From RCIO01 sp040880025 (GTDB taxonomy: Bacteria; Pseudomonadota; Alphaproteobacteria; Rhizobiales; Rhizobiaceae), in the NCBI GenBank assembly GCA_040880025.1, contig JBBDJD010000020.1, positions 181,965 through 245,964 on the forward strand: a stretch of 64,000 nt of DNA. Direction: 5' to 3'. How positions within the stretch are numbered: the first letter of the stretch is position 1; each line of letters starts with the position of its first letter. The notes under the pieces are model-generated. The model ran no database searches. It was not told where the DNA came from and saw only the letters and a program-made list of their open reading frames with translations. Below, one piece after another: positions 53,101-59,690 of the stretch. The position numbers were made by a program, and so were the translations under genes.

Positions 53101-53890
53101 GATCACCGTCGACCGCGACAAGCGCGAGGCGACGGTAGACTTCACCGGCACCTCGCCGGTGATGAAGAACAACTTCAACGCGCCGGAGCCGGTGGCCCGC
53201 GCGGCGGTGCTTTATGCCTTCCGCGTCATGGTCGAGGGCTCGATCCCGATGAATGCCGGCTGCCTCAGGCCAATCCGCATTATCATCCCCGACGGCTGCA
53301 TGCTGAAGCCCGCCTACCCGGCCGCTGTCGTCGCCGGCAATGTCGAGACCTCGCAGCACGTCACCAATGCGTTGTTCGGGGCCATGGGCGCGCTGGCCAA
53401 CGCCCAGGGCACGATGAACAATCTCACCTTCGGCAATGACGAGTATCAGTATTACGAGACGATCTGTTCGGGTTCGCCGGCAGGCCGCATGAATGACGGT
53501 CGCGGCTTCGGCGGCACCTCGGGCGTCCACACCCACATGACCAATTCGCGCCTCACCGACCCTGAAATTCTGGAGCTGCGCTTCCCCGTGCTGCTCGAGG
53601 ATTTCCACATCCGCGAGGGGTCCGGCGGCAATGGCAAATGGTCGGGCGGCAACGGCACCAGGCGCACCATCCGCTTTCTGGAGCAAATGGACTGCGCCAT
53701 CCTGTCGTCCCACCGGGCCAGCCCGCCGCGCGGCATCGACGGCGGCGGCGACGGCCAGGTCGGCAAGACCGAGATCCGCCGCAAGACCGGCACCGTCGAG
53801 ACGCTGAAGTCCTGCGACCAGACCGTGCTGGAAGCCGGCGATGCCGTCATCGTGACGACACCGACGCCCGGCGGTTTCGGGCGCGGCTGA
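50168..53890 (+). CDS. Fused 5-oxoprolinase (hydantoinase A/B family, ATP-dependent)
   Basis: A 1240-residue fusion. Domains in order: Hydantoinase A N-terminal (WIDRGGTFTDVIGRDPDG), Hydantoinase A (GFDMGGTSTDVTHYDGDYER, ATPase; CFGGAGGQHACLVADALGM) and Hydantoinase B from about residue 720 (LEVFNNLFMSIAEQMGVTLQ, NAPHMPVHLGSMD, DVFALNAPYNGGTHLPDITV, GSGGNGKWSGGNGTRRTIRF). The fused form is typical of 5-oxoprolinase, which opens 5-oxoproline to glutamate using ATP; hydantoin-type substrates are possible. A hairpin-rich in-frame insert occurs near residues 236-271. It overlaps the cupin gene by 1 nt (TGATG). Confidence 0.92.
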   Translation: MTTAKWDFWIDRGGTFTDVIGRDPDGALHARKLLSENPEAYRDAAIQGIRDHLGIASGDPVPPGAVGEVKMGTTVATNALLERKGDRVLLLITKGFRDALKIAYQARPDIFAKEIILPELLYERVVEVDERVRADGTVERELDPASLSSHLEAARRDGIDAVAVVFMHAWSHPAHELAAEEACQAAGFGQISVSHKVSPLVKLVGRGDTTVVDAYLSPILSRYVERVAGELGAAETSAEGRKPDRASAGQAAHAEASDPGREPGERTAVSPRLMFMMSSGGLTAADLFQGKDAILSGPAGGVVGMAETARIAGFDHVIGFDMGGTSTDVTHYDGDYERAFDTEVAGVRIRAPMMRIHTVAAGGGSVLHYQDGRFQVGPDSAGANPGPACYRRGGPLAVTDANVMLGKLQPDFFPAIFGPGQDQPIDAGVVRKKFAELARGTGEGRGAEEVAEGFVTIAVENMANAIKKISVQRGHDVTGYLLNCFGGAGGQHACLVADALGMESVLIHPFSGLLSAYGIGLSTVFASRQQGLMEPLADHTLPAIGKVREALSAEIAAELAAQGIADTDIAWRPMLHIRYGGTDTSLPVDFRSGSLSKAKKAFEAAHKAQFGFIYDDKAMIVEAVAVEGSDARSHGRDEADHRLTQGEPAPGETRRFFAEGAWRDASVYRRENLAPGLRLSGPALIIEQHQTIVVEPGWQAEITVKDHVLLRRVERKSRQAALGTAADPVMLEVFNNLFMSIAEQMGVTLQNTAYSVNIKERLDFSCAVFDRDGALVANAPHMPVHLGSMDRSVETIIRLNEGDIHPGDVFALNAPYNGGTHLPDITVVTPVFSDDEKTILFWSASRGHHADVGGTAPGSMTPLATTVDEEGVLFDNFRIVERGRFREDALRRLLTDHPYPARNPDQNIADLKAQIAANEKGVAELRKMVAQFGLDVVEAYMGHVQDNAAESVRRVLERLPDSSEYEYPTDTGQAIRVKITVDRDKREATVDFTGTSPVMKNNFNAPEPVARAAVLYAFRVMVEGSIPMNAGCLRPIRIIIPDGCMLKPAYPAAVVAGNVETSQHVTNALFGAMGALANAQGTMNNLTFGNDEYQYYETICSGSPAGRMNDGRGFGGTSGVHTHMTNSRLTDPEILELRFPVLLEDFHIREGSGGNGKWSGGNGTRRTIRFLEQMDCAILSSHRASPPRGIDGGGDGQVGKTEIRRKTGTVETLKSCDQTVLEAGDAVIVTTPTPGGFGRG
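50895..50959 (+). repeat. Hairpin-mosaic insert read in frame within the oxoprolinase gene
   Basis: Between RYVERVAGELG and PRLMFMMSSGG, both conserved, a variable stretch (about 50870-50975) is made of successive hairpins: CCGAC/GTCGG (50895-50909), CCGC/GCGG around ccat (50919-50930) and CCCCGG/CCGGGG (50941-50959, loop acgtgaa). It begins GCCGCAAG and ends with GTGAGC, like the insert in uvrD (TCCGCAAG and GTGAGC), and resembles it along the first half. It reads as a polar Arg/Ala/Glu linker. Confidence 0.55.
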
Positions 53891-54504
53891 TGCCGATCAC
53901 GCCAATCGCTGATCCCGAGATCATACCCCTGCGCGTTGGCGCCGGCGGTCAGGTGCCGAACAATCCCAAATACCCGGCAGTCCTGGCCCGCAAGGCGCTC
54001 GGCGGTCCGAACGACGATGGTGCCGTCCGCGCCCTGATGGCGCGCAATGGCTGGGGCGCCACCTGGACCTGGCGCGTCTTCGACTACCACCACTTCCACC
54101 CCGACGCCTTCGAGGCTCTGGCTGTCGCACAGGGTTCCGCCACGCTCATGCTTGGCGGGCCGCAAGGCCAGACGATCGAGGTGGAGGCGGGAGACGTGAT
54201 GATCCTGCCGCCCGGCTTCGGACACTGCCAGATCGCGATGCGCGACGGCTTCCAGATCTGCGGCGCCTATCCGCCCGGCCAGGAGAACTACACGGTGGTT
54301 CGCGGTTCCGACGGCTATGACGACCGCATGCTTGCGCAGATCGCGGCCGTCCCGCCGCCGTCGACGGACCCGATCTGGGGAGCTCGAGGCCAGCTCCTGC
54401 GCGCCCTGCTTGGGGCTGAGCCTTGCCCGCCTCGCGACCTGCACCTGAAGCGGGCTGCGTTAAGGCGTGCTGAGATTCAGGTCAGGGCGAGGCGAAAATG
54501 GTGA
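53890..54504 (+). CDS. Cupin-domain protein (YjlB-like)
   Basis: A 204-residue protein beginning within the oxoprolinase stop (TGATG). The single cupin has FDYHHFHPDAFEALAVAQGS (His cluster of motif 1), LGGPQGQTIEVEAGDVMILP and GFGHCQIAMRDGFQICGAYPPGQ (motif 2). YjlB proteins are uncharacterised; cotranscription with the oxoprolinase suggests a role around pyroglutamate or another cyclic amide. The last dozen codons (RRAEIQVRARRKW) are supplied by the palindromic repeat at 54462-54606, so the natural C-terminus has been extended. Confidence 0.85.
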   Translation: MPITPIADPEIIPLRVGAGGQVPNNPKYPAVLARKALGGPNDDGAVRALMARNGWGATWTWRVFDYHHFHPDAFEALAVAQGSATLMLGGPQGQTIEVEAGDVMILPPGFGHCQIAMRDGFQICGAYPPGQENYTVVRGSDGYDDRMLAQIAAVPPPSTDPIWGARGQLLRALLGAEPCPPRDLHLKRAALRRAEIQVRARRKW

Positions 54505-54606
54505 TTATCGAGAACCGGAGCGGAGTGTACGTTCAGGTACATGAGCACCGGAAGCGCAGAAAATCGCCATTTGCAGCTCGTCCTGGCGTGAATATCAGCA
54601 CACCCT
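54462..54606. repeat. 145-bp palindromic repeat between two convergent cupin genes
   Basis: The left arm from 54462 (AAGGCGTGCTGAGATTCAGG) matches the reverse complement of the right arm ending at 54606 (AGGGTGTGCTGATATTCACG), and the match continues through GAAAATGGTGATTATC / CAAATGGCGATTTTC to a central GTAC-containing region. The whole unit is an imperfect palindrome able to fold into one long hairpin. It looks like the rhizobial intergenic palindromic repeats (RIME/REP class), from memory. It supplies the 3' coding end of the upstream cupin and the TAG stop of the downstream one. Confidence 0.8.
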
Positions 54607-54994
54607 ATTCCAGGTCGGTCTGAATCCATCTTGGCGACATGTGGATGTCGACAGTTTGCAGCCGCCCGGGGCCGAGATTCTCGAACCTGTGCGGCAGGCC
54701 TGCCGGCCCGAGCACGGTTTCGCCGGCCTCGGCATCGATCACCTGGTCGCCGACGAAGAAGCGTGCCCGGCCCTGCTGAATGACAAACACCTCGTCATAG
54801 GGGTGGACGTGCAGCCGCGGACCGACCCCGGGCTCGTCATTGCCGTAGGTCAACACGGTGACCTGCGCCCCCAGGGTTTCGCCGTTGACCGAGCCGCGAT
54901 GCGGGCCTGGATGCGCCCCGTCGAAGAGCCGCGCCTTGGCTGGCGGGCGGCCATCGGGCGTCACGGTTGCGGGATCGAAATCGTGGCGGGCCAT
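54605..54994 (-). CDS. Cupin-domain protein (small)
   Basis: A 129-residue single-cupin protein; ATG at 54994 with GGAG upstream. Motif 1: RLHVHPYDEVFVIQQGRARFFVGD (His, His, Glu); motif 2: GETVLGPAGLPHRFENLGPG (Pro-His). N-terminal ATVTPDGRPPAKARLF. Function not predictable; perhaps an isomerase or a regulator of a small metabolite. The TAG stop is formed by the end of the palindromic repeat (CCCTA on the + strand), as also at 58073. Confidence 0.85.
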   Translation of the reverse strand: MARHDFDPATVTPDGRPPAKARLFDGAHPGPHRGSVNGETLGAQVTVLTYGNDEPGVGPRLHVHPYDEVFVIQQGRARFFVGDQVIDAEAGETVLGPAGLPHRFENLGPGRLQTVDIHMSPRWIQTDLE

Positions 54995-55139
54995 GATGGT
55001 CTCCAAATGCCGGGGTCGGTAGATGATCACAGGATAGGAGCGATGTGGCCGGCGTGAGATGGGCCAGTGTTCGGGAGGCTGCCATGGCAGACAGGTTCGG
55101 ATGCTGAGGCCGAACCTGAAATCCTGCCTGGCTGCTTGC

Positions 55140-55625
55140 TCAGATCGTCAGTTCGCCCTTCGCCATCATCTCCTCCATCCGCGCGTAGCTCGCTTCCATG
55201 CCGTCCTCCATGCCGGTCGCCAGCATGGCCGAGCGTGTCTCGGCGTCCGGCAGCGTCATGCGAAGCGTCAGCAGCGTGCCGTCGCCATCGGCTTCAAACA
55301 GCGTTTCGACATGATTGTCGGGCGTCGGGTCCGGCAGATGCATGCGCTCGACATGGACGGTGCGCGAATAGGGCTCGACGGCGATGTACTCGCCCGTCAA
55401 GTGGAAGCCGCCGCCCTTGCCGTCGCTCCACTCGCAGCGAATCCGCCCACCCGGTCTCGCCTCGCTGAGGCACACGGGCATCGTCCAGCCTTCGGGCCCG
55501 AGCAGCCATTTCTGCATCAGATCCGGCTCCGTATGTGCGCGGAACACGCTCTCCGGCTTCGCCGCGAACCGGCGCGTAACGACGACATGGGTGTCGCCTT
55601 CCAACTCGAGTGCAAGCTTGTTCAT
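55140..55625 (-). CDS. SRPBCC/AHSA1-domain protein
   Basis: A 161-residue START-like hydrophobic-pocket protein. ATG at 55625 (MNKLALELEGDTHVVVTRRF) overlaps the stop of the upstream ArsR gene by 4 nt. AHSA1 features: FAAKPESVFRAHTEPDLMQKWLLGP near the N-terminus, GGRIRCEWSDGKGG in the middle and LRMTLPDAETRSAML towards the end, with a long C-terminal helix. ArsR-SRPBCC pairs are common in bacteria; the ligand is unknown. Part of a two-gene operon. Confidence 0.9.
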   Translation of the reverse strand: MNKLALELEGDTHVVVTRRFAAKPESVFRAHTEPDLMQKWLLGPEGWTMPVCLSEARPGGRIRCEWSDGKGGGFHLTGEYIAVEPYSRTVHVERMHLPDPTPDNHVETLFEADGDGTLLTLRMTLPDAETRSAMLATGMEDGMEASYARMEEMMAKGELTI

Positions 55626-55966
55626 GGTTGTTGGTCTCCCGTTGGTTTTTCGATTTCCGCCAGCACACGGTCGAGCCGGTCGTAATTGCGGGCCATCGCC
55701 TCTCTCAGCCGGTTCAGCCATTGATCGATTTCGCCAACCGCCTCGGGCGCCAGCCGGCAGGGACGTTTGGTCCCGTCCACCCGGCGGATGATCAGCCCCG
55801 CCCCTTCCAGCACCTTGAGATGCCGCGAGACCGCCGGCTGGCTCATCTCGAACGGTTCCGCCAGTTCCATGACCGTCGCCTCGCCCAGCGCGAGGCGCGC
55901 GAGAATCGCGCGCCGTGTGGGGTCGGCCAGGGCCGAAAATGCAGTGTCGAGATTCTTCATAGCCAT
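55622..55966 (-). CDS. ArsR-family transcriptional regulator
   Basis: A 114-residue winged-helix repressor: DTAFSALADPTRRAILARLA, then EATVMELAEPFEMSQPAVSRHLKVLEGAGLI (helix-turn-helix), then the wing IIRRVDGTKRPCRLAPEA. The classical metal-binding Cys pair (ELCVCDL) is absent, so it is likely a non-metal sensor, as in most ArsR-SRPBCC pairs. MAMKNLD offers two start codons 6 nt apart. The dyad at 55969-55996 covers its Shine-Dalgarno sequence. Confidence 0.92.
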   Translation of the reverse strand: MAMKNLDTAFSALADPTRRAILARLALGEATVMELAEPFEMSQPAVSRHLKVLEGAGLIIRRVDGTKRPCRLAPEAVGEIDQWLNRLREAMARNYDRLDRVLAEIEKPTGDQQP

Positions 55967-55968
55967 GC

Positions 55969-55996
55969 CTTTATATAACCATCTTGCTATATAAAG
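55969..55996. promoter_or_regulatory. ArsR operator dyad overlapping promoter and ribosome-binding site
   Basis: CTTTATATA (55969-55977) and TATATAAAG (55988-55996) form a perfect 9-bp inverted repeat with a 10-bp spacer, 3 bp upstream of the ArsR start. The near arm supplies the AAAGG that should serve as ribosome-binding site and both arms resemble -10 elements. Binding by the ArsR dimer would block its own operon. Confidence 0.75.
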
Positions 55997-56042
55997 ATCA
56001 TGCTCCGGTCAAGCGCCCTTCGCGCCAGGCCCGGCGGGGGCG

Positions 56043-56082
56043 GCGTCACGCCGCTGTCATTGGCGCGTCACCCGCCTGTCAC
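56043..56082 (+). promoter_or_regulatory. PHO box array (four 7-bp repeats at 11-bp spacing) upstream of btaAB
   Basis: GCGTCAC (56043), CTGTCAT (56054), GCGTCAC (56065) and CTGTCAC (56076) start exactly 11 bp apart. The PhoB consensus is CTGTCAT repeated with this spacing, so the array contains overlapping binding sites for PhoB dimers. It ends 46 bp before the btaA start codon. Induction under phosphate limitation follows from established knowledge of rhizobial btaAB. Confidence 0.85.
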
Positions 56083-56128
56083 GGCCCGGCGCTAGCTGCC
56101 TTTCATCTCGTCGAAAGGGCAGCGAATC

Positions 56129-57385
56129 ATGACCGACCTATCCGTCGATATCGGCCTTGGCAGGAACCCGCGCCTCGGCGAAGCGCTCTACCAGCACCGC
56201 GCATTGTCGAAGTCCGGCCTGTCGGAGCGACTGTTCGCGCTTCTGTTCTCAGGCCTTGTCTATCCGCAGATATGGGAAGACCCGGATGTCGACATGGAAG
56301 CGATGCGGCTCGACCAGGACCATCGCGTCGTCACCATCGCCTCGGGCGGCTGCAACATACTCGCCTATCTGACCCGCTCGCCGGCGAGCATCGACGCTGT
56401 CGACCTCAACCCCCACCACATCGCGCTCAACCGGCTGAAGCTGACCGCGCTGACGCGGATGCCCGCCTTCGAGGATTTCGAAAAGCTGTTCGGAGGGGAC
56501 GGCGGACCCGAAGGCGTCGCTCTCTACGACCGCTACGTCGCGCCGCATCTCGATGCCGCCACACGCAGCTACTGGGACAAGCGCCGCTGGACTGGCCGAA
56601 GGCGCATTGCAGTCTTCAAGGGCAACTTCTGTCAGACCGGCCTGCTCGGCATGTGCATTCGCATGGGCCATCTGGTCGCACGGCTGCACGGCGTCGATCC
56701 TGCCCTAATCATGGAAGCCAAGACCTTGCGCGACCAGCGCCACTTCTTCGCGGATCGGCTTCGCCCGCTTTTCGACCGGCCATTCATTCGCTGGGCGACC
56801 GGCCGCAAGGCCTCGCTGTTCGGCCTGGGCATTCCGCCTCAGCAGTATGATGCGCTGATCGGTTCGGACGGCCTCAGCATGGCGCAAATTGTAGCGGCAC
56901 GGCTTGAAAAACTCGCCTGCGAATTCCCGCTCAGGACAAATTACTTCGCCTGGCAGGCGTTCGCGCGCCGCTATCCAAAGCCGGAAGAAGGCGCCCGCCC
57001 GGCCTGTCTTGTGGCCGGGAACTTCGAGACGATCCGCGCCGCCGCGCCGCGCGTTGCGATCCATCATGCAGGCTACGTCGAACTGCTGCGCTCCAAACCG
57101 GCCGGAAGCGTGGACCGCTTCGTGCTGCTCGACGCGCAGGACTGGATGAGCGACCAGCAGCTCAACGAATTGTGGGGCGAGATCACGCGCACCGCCGCGC
57201 CCGGCGCCCGCGTCATCTTCCGCACCGCCGACGAACCGTCGCCGCTGCCCGGCCGGGTATCGCCCTCCATTCTCGACCGCTGGCGCTACGAAGCGGAACA
57301 ATCGAAATGCCATCTCGCCAACGACCGTTCAGCGATCTATGGCGGTTTCCACCTTTATGTGAGGCGCGACGAAGCATGGCGCTGA
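56129..57385 (+). CDS. btaA: S-adenosylmethionine:diacylglycerol 3-amino-3-carboxypropyltransferase
   Basis: A 418-residue DUF3419 protein. It transfers the 3-amino-3-carboxypropyl group of SAM to diacylglycerol, the first step to the betaine lipid DGTS. The segments YPQIWEDPDVDMEAMRL, VVTIASGGCNILAYLTRSP (SAM-binding loop) and VDLNPHHIALNRLKLTAL are near residues 45-110; VFKGNFCQTGLLGMCIRM and IHHAGYVELLRSKPAGSVDRF follow. It overlaps btaB by 10 nt and is preceded by a PHO box array. The product acts at the inner membrane surface. Confidence 0.94.
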   Translation: MTDLSVDIGLGRNPRLGEALYQHRALSKSGLSERLFALLFSGLVYPQIWEDPDVDMEAMRLDQDHRVVTIASGGCNILAYLTRSPASIDAVDLNPHHIALNRLKLTALTRMPAFEDFEKLFGGDGGPEGVALYDRYVAPHLDAATRSYWDKRRWTGRRRIAVFKGNFCQTGLLGMCIRMGHLVARLHGVDPALIMEAKTLRDQRHFFADRLRPLFDRPFIRWATGRKASLFGLGIPPQQYDALIGSDGLSMAQIVAARLEKLACEFPLRTNYFAWQAFARRYPKPEEGARPACLVAGNFETIRAAAPRVAIHHAGYVELLRSKPAGSVDRFVLLDAQDWMSDQQLNELWGEITRTAAPGARVIFRTADEPSPLPGRVSPSILDRWRYEAEQSKCHLANDRSAIYGGFHLYVRRDEAWR

Positions 57386-58044
57386 CCGATACGCCCTCCC
57401 CCCACGCCGCGCTCATGGACGGCGTCTATCGCCGGCAGCGCCACATCTACGACCTCACCCGCAAATTCTATCTGCTCGGCCGCGACCGCATGATCGCCGG
57501 GCTCGACGTTCCGCCGCGCGGCGCGGTCCTCGAGATCGGCTGCGGCACCGGCCGCAACCTGCTCAAGGCGATGAATCACTTTCCCAACGCCGTCTATTAC
57601 GGGCTTGATATCTCGGAGGAAATGCTGGCGACCGCGCGCGTTTCGCTGGCTTGCGGGGCCGACCGGCACCGCGCAAGGCTGGCCGCTGGCGGCGCCGCCG
57701 GTTTCGACGCCGATCGGCTCTTCGGCCGCCCGAAATTCGACCGCGTCTACATTTCCTACGCGCTATCGATGATCCCCGACTGGCAGCGCGCGCTCACGAT
57801 AGCCGCCGATTGCGTCGCCGATGGCGGCTCGTTGCACATTGTCGATTTCGGCCAGCAGGAGCGGCTGCCCGCCTGGTTCGGGTCGGCCCTCAATGCCTGG
57901 CTGGCGAAGTTCCATGTCGAACCGCGTGTCGCGCTGTTCGACGCCCTGTCGCTCGAAGCCGCCCGCATCGGCGGCCATGTCGAAGGCGCTGCCTTGCATC
58001 GCGGCTACGCCTGGCACGCGATCCTCCATCGCCCGGCCCGCTGA
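57376..58044 (+). CDS. btaB: Diacylglyceryl-homoserine N-methyltransferase
   Basis: A 222-residue class I SAM methyltransferase completing DGTS synthesis by three N-methylations. The start MALTDTPSPHAALMDGVYRR leads into a membrane-active helix (IYDLTRKFYLLGRDRMI), SAM motif I VLEIGCGTGRN (51-61), YYGLDISEEMLATAR and the later ISYALSMIPDWQRALTIA and LHIVDFGQQERLPAWF. It is translationally coupled to btaA. A short hairpin repeat follows the stop. Confidence 0.94.
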   Translation: MALTDTPSPHAALMDGVYRRQRHIYDLTRKFYLLGRDRMIAGLDVPPRGAVLEIGCGTGRNLLKAMNHFPNAVYYGLDISEEMLATARVSLACGADRHRARLAAGGAAGFDADRLFGRPKFDRVYISYALSMIPDWQRALTIAADCVADGGSLHIVDFGQQERLPAWFGSALNAWLAKFHVEPRVALFDALSLEAARIGGHVEGAALHRGYAWHAILHRPAR

Positions 58045-58050
58045 CGGCCC

Positions 58051-58075
58051 GGGGCGTGAATATCAGCACGCCCTA
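58051..58075. repeat. Short hairpin identical to one end of the 145-bp repeat
   Basis: GGGCGTG-aatatcag-CACGCCC (58052-58073) is a 7-bp stem. Seventeen bases (GGCGTGAATATCAGCAC) are identical to the right end of the repeat at 54585-54601. The unit sits between convergent btaB and the serine hydrolase, and its CTA gives the TAG stop of the latter. A solo end of the larger element, possibly kept as a bidirectional terminator. Confidence 0.7.
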
Positions 58076-59458
58076 GTTCAGCGCGGCGATCACCGCCTGA
58101 ACCAGGCCCTGCGGCTTGTAGCCGAGCTTGGACGGCGTCAGTCCCAGCCGGACGACGACGAGATTCTCCGACGGAATGACGGTCGTGGTCTGTCCGTCAT
58201 GGCCCAGCAGCCAATAGGCATCATCCGGCAGGTCGAAGCCGGTGTCGGAATGCTGGTCGTCAGGCGTCGCGGCGCGCGGGCCGTGCAGCCACAACTGCCC
58301 GCGCCCGTAGCCGCCATTCGACGCCGGCGCCGGGTCGCGCATCCATGCGACATAGCCCGTGGGCAGGATTGCCTCGCCGTTCCAGACGCCGTCCTGCAGC
58401 AGGAATTGGCCGAAACGCGCCCAGTCGCGCGCCGTGGCGTAGAGATAGGACGAGCCGGCATAATTGCCGCGCGCGTCTGTTTCCAGCACCGCGCCTTCCA
58501 TCCCCAGCGGGCCGAACAACGCCTCGTGCGGCCACGCCAGTGCCGCCCGCGGATCATCGAAAATGTTCTGCCAGATACGCGACAGCATCACCGCCGTGCC
58601 CGAAGAATAGTAGAAATTTTCGCCGATCGCCGCCACGAGCGGCTTGTCGGCCGCGAATGCCGCCATGTCCGGTTCCAGATAGAGCATGCGCGTCACGTCG
58701 GTGACATCGCCGTAGTCCTCGTTGAAGGCCAGCCCGCTCGACATCGCCATCAGATCGGCCAGCGTGATTTCGTCGCGGTCGTCCGCCGTCCACGCTTCGA
58801 ACAGTCCCGTGTTCGCCAGCTCAAGCCGGCCCTCGCGGATGAGCGTGCCGATGATCGCCGCGTTGACCGTCTTGGTCATCGACCAGCCGAGCAGCGGCGT
58901 CTCGGGCGTGAACCCTTCGGCGTAGCGTTCGCCGATGATGCGGCCGTTATGGACCACCACGATCGCCCGCATGCCCGTACCCTGCATTTCCGGATCGTCG
59001 AGTACCGCCTCGATGGCCGTGTTCTGTGACGGCGCGACGCGATTGCCCCCCGGCCAGAGCGCGTCGCTTTCGTTTGCCGCCGGCAGCGCCAGCGACTGGG
59101 ACTGCGCCGCTGCGATGTCGCCGTCCGGCACGGCCGCGCAGCCAAGCCCTTCGCGATAGGCTGACCGGCTCGTGCCGAAAATGCCGAACAGAGATGCTGC
59201 AACGGTCCCCGCCCCGCGTTCGACATCGATATCGACCAGACGAAGAATTGGGTGCCCGGGCGCCTGCACATCGTCGATCAGGACGGCGTCCGGATCGCGG
59301 CCCGCGATGAACACGTTGGAGCAGACGATCTTCGCGGCATAGCCGGTGCCGACCCTGATCATCGCCGGCGGCGCGGCATAGAGCCAGACGCCGATACCCA
59401 CGACAGCGACCACGACCAGCGCGATCAGCCATTTCAGGATTGTCGCGACAACGTGCAT
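58073..59458 (-). CDS. Serine hydrolase, class C beta-lactamase-like (S12) family
   Basis: A 461-residue protein with an N-terminal membrane anchor or signal (ILKWLIALVVVAVVGIGVWLYAA). A region of about 130 residues precedes the hydrolase domain with the S-x-x-K active-site motif (LLGWSMTKTVNAAIIG, near residue 195), then a Tyr-containing YYSSGTAVMLSRIW segment in the position of Y-x-N, and late WLLGHDGQTTTVIPSE (H-x-G instead of K-T-G). These are the traits of esterase/6-aminohexanoate-dimer-hydrolase or D-aminopeptidase relatives, not true beta-lactamases. Substrate unknown; periplasmic. Confidence 0.88.
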   Translation of the reverse strand: MHVVATILKWLIALVVVAVVGIGVWLYAAPPAMIRVGTGYAAKIVCSNVFIAGRDPDAVLIDDVQAPGHPILRLVDIDVERGAGTVAASLFGIFGTSRSAYREGLGCAAVPDGDIAAAQSQSLALPAANESDALWPGGNRVAPSQNTAIEAVLDDPEMQGTGMRAIVVVHNGRIIGERYAEGFTPETPLLGWSMTKTVNAAIIGTLIREGRLELANTGLFEAWTADDRDEITLADLMAMSSGLAFNEDYGDVTDVTRMLYLEPDMAAFAADKPLVAAIGENFYYSSGTAVMLSRIWQNIFDDPRAALAWPHEALFGPLGMEGAVLETDARGNYAGSSYLYATARDWARFGQFLLQDGVWNGEAILPTGYVAWMRDPAPASNGGYGRGQLWLHGPRAATPDDQHSDTGFDLPDDAYWLLGHDGQTTTVIPSENLVVVRLGLTPSKLGYKPQGLVQAVIAALN

Positions 59459-59690
59459 GCACCCGCCTCCCCCTCAGTCGGCATCGCCCTGTCATGGAAT
59501 CGCCGACAATGGCTGGCCGTATGGCTCAAGCTTTGGGCCGTGGGAGCAAAAAATCAATGACAATCAGGCCGACCGGCGGCAATGCGGGCCTTCCCCGAGG
59601 TGACACTCCGCGCTCCCTGTCCTATCCAGTTGGATGCTGGCGCGTCGCTGATTCGCGCCGGAAATCGGTTTCTGCGGGCGGGAGAAACGG

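Noticed and set aside
53452..54444. Minus-strand frame across the oxoprolinase end and cupin
   Set aside because: Antisense to two real genes, low-complexity Arg/Ala/Pro composition.
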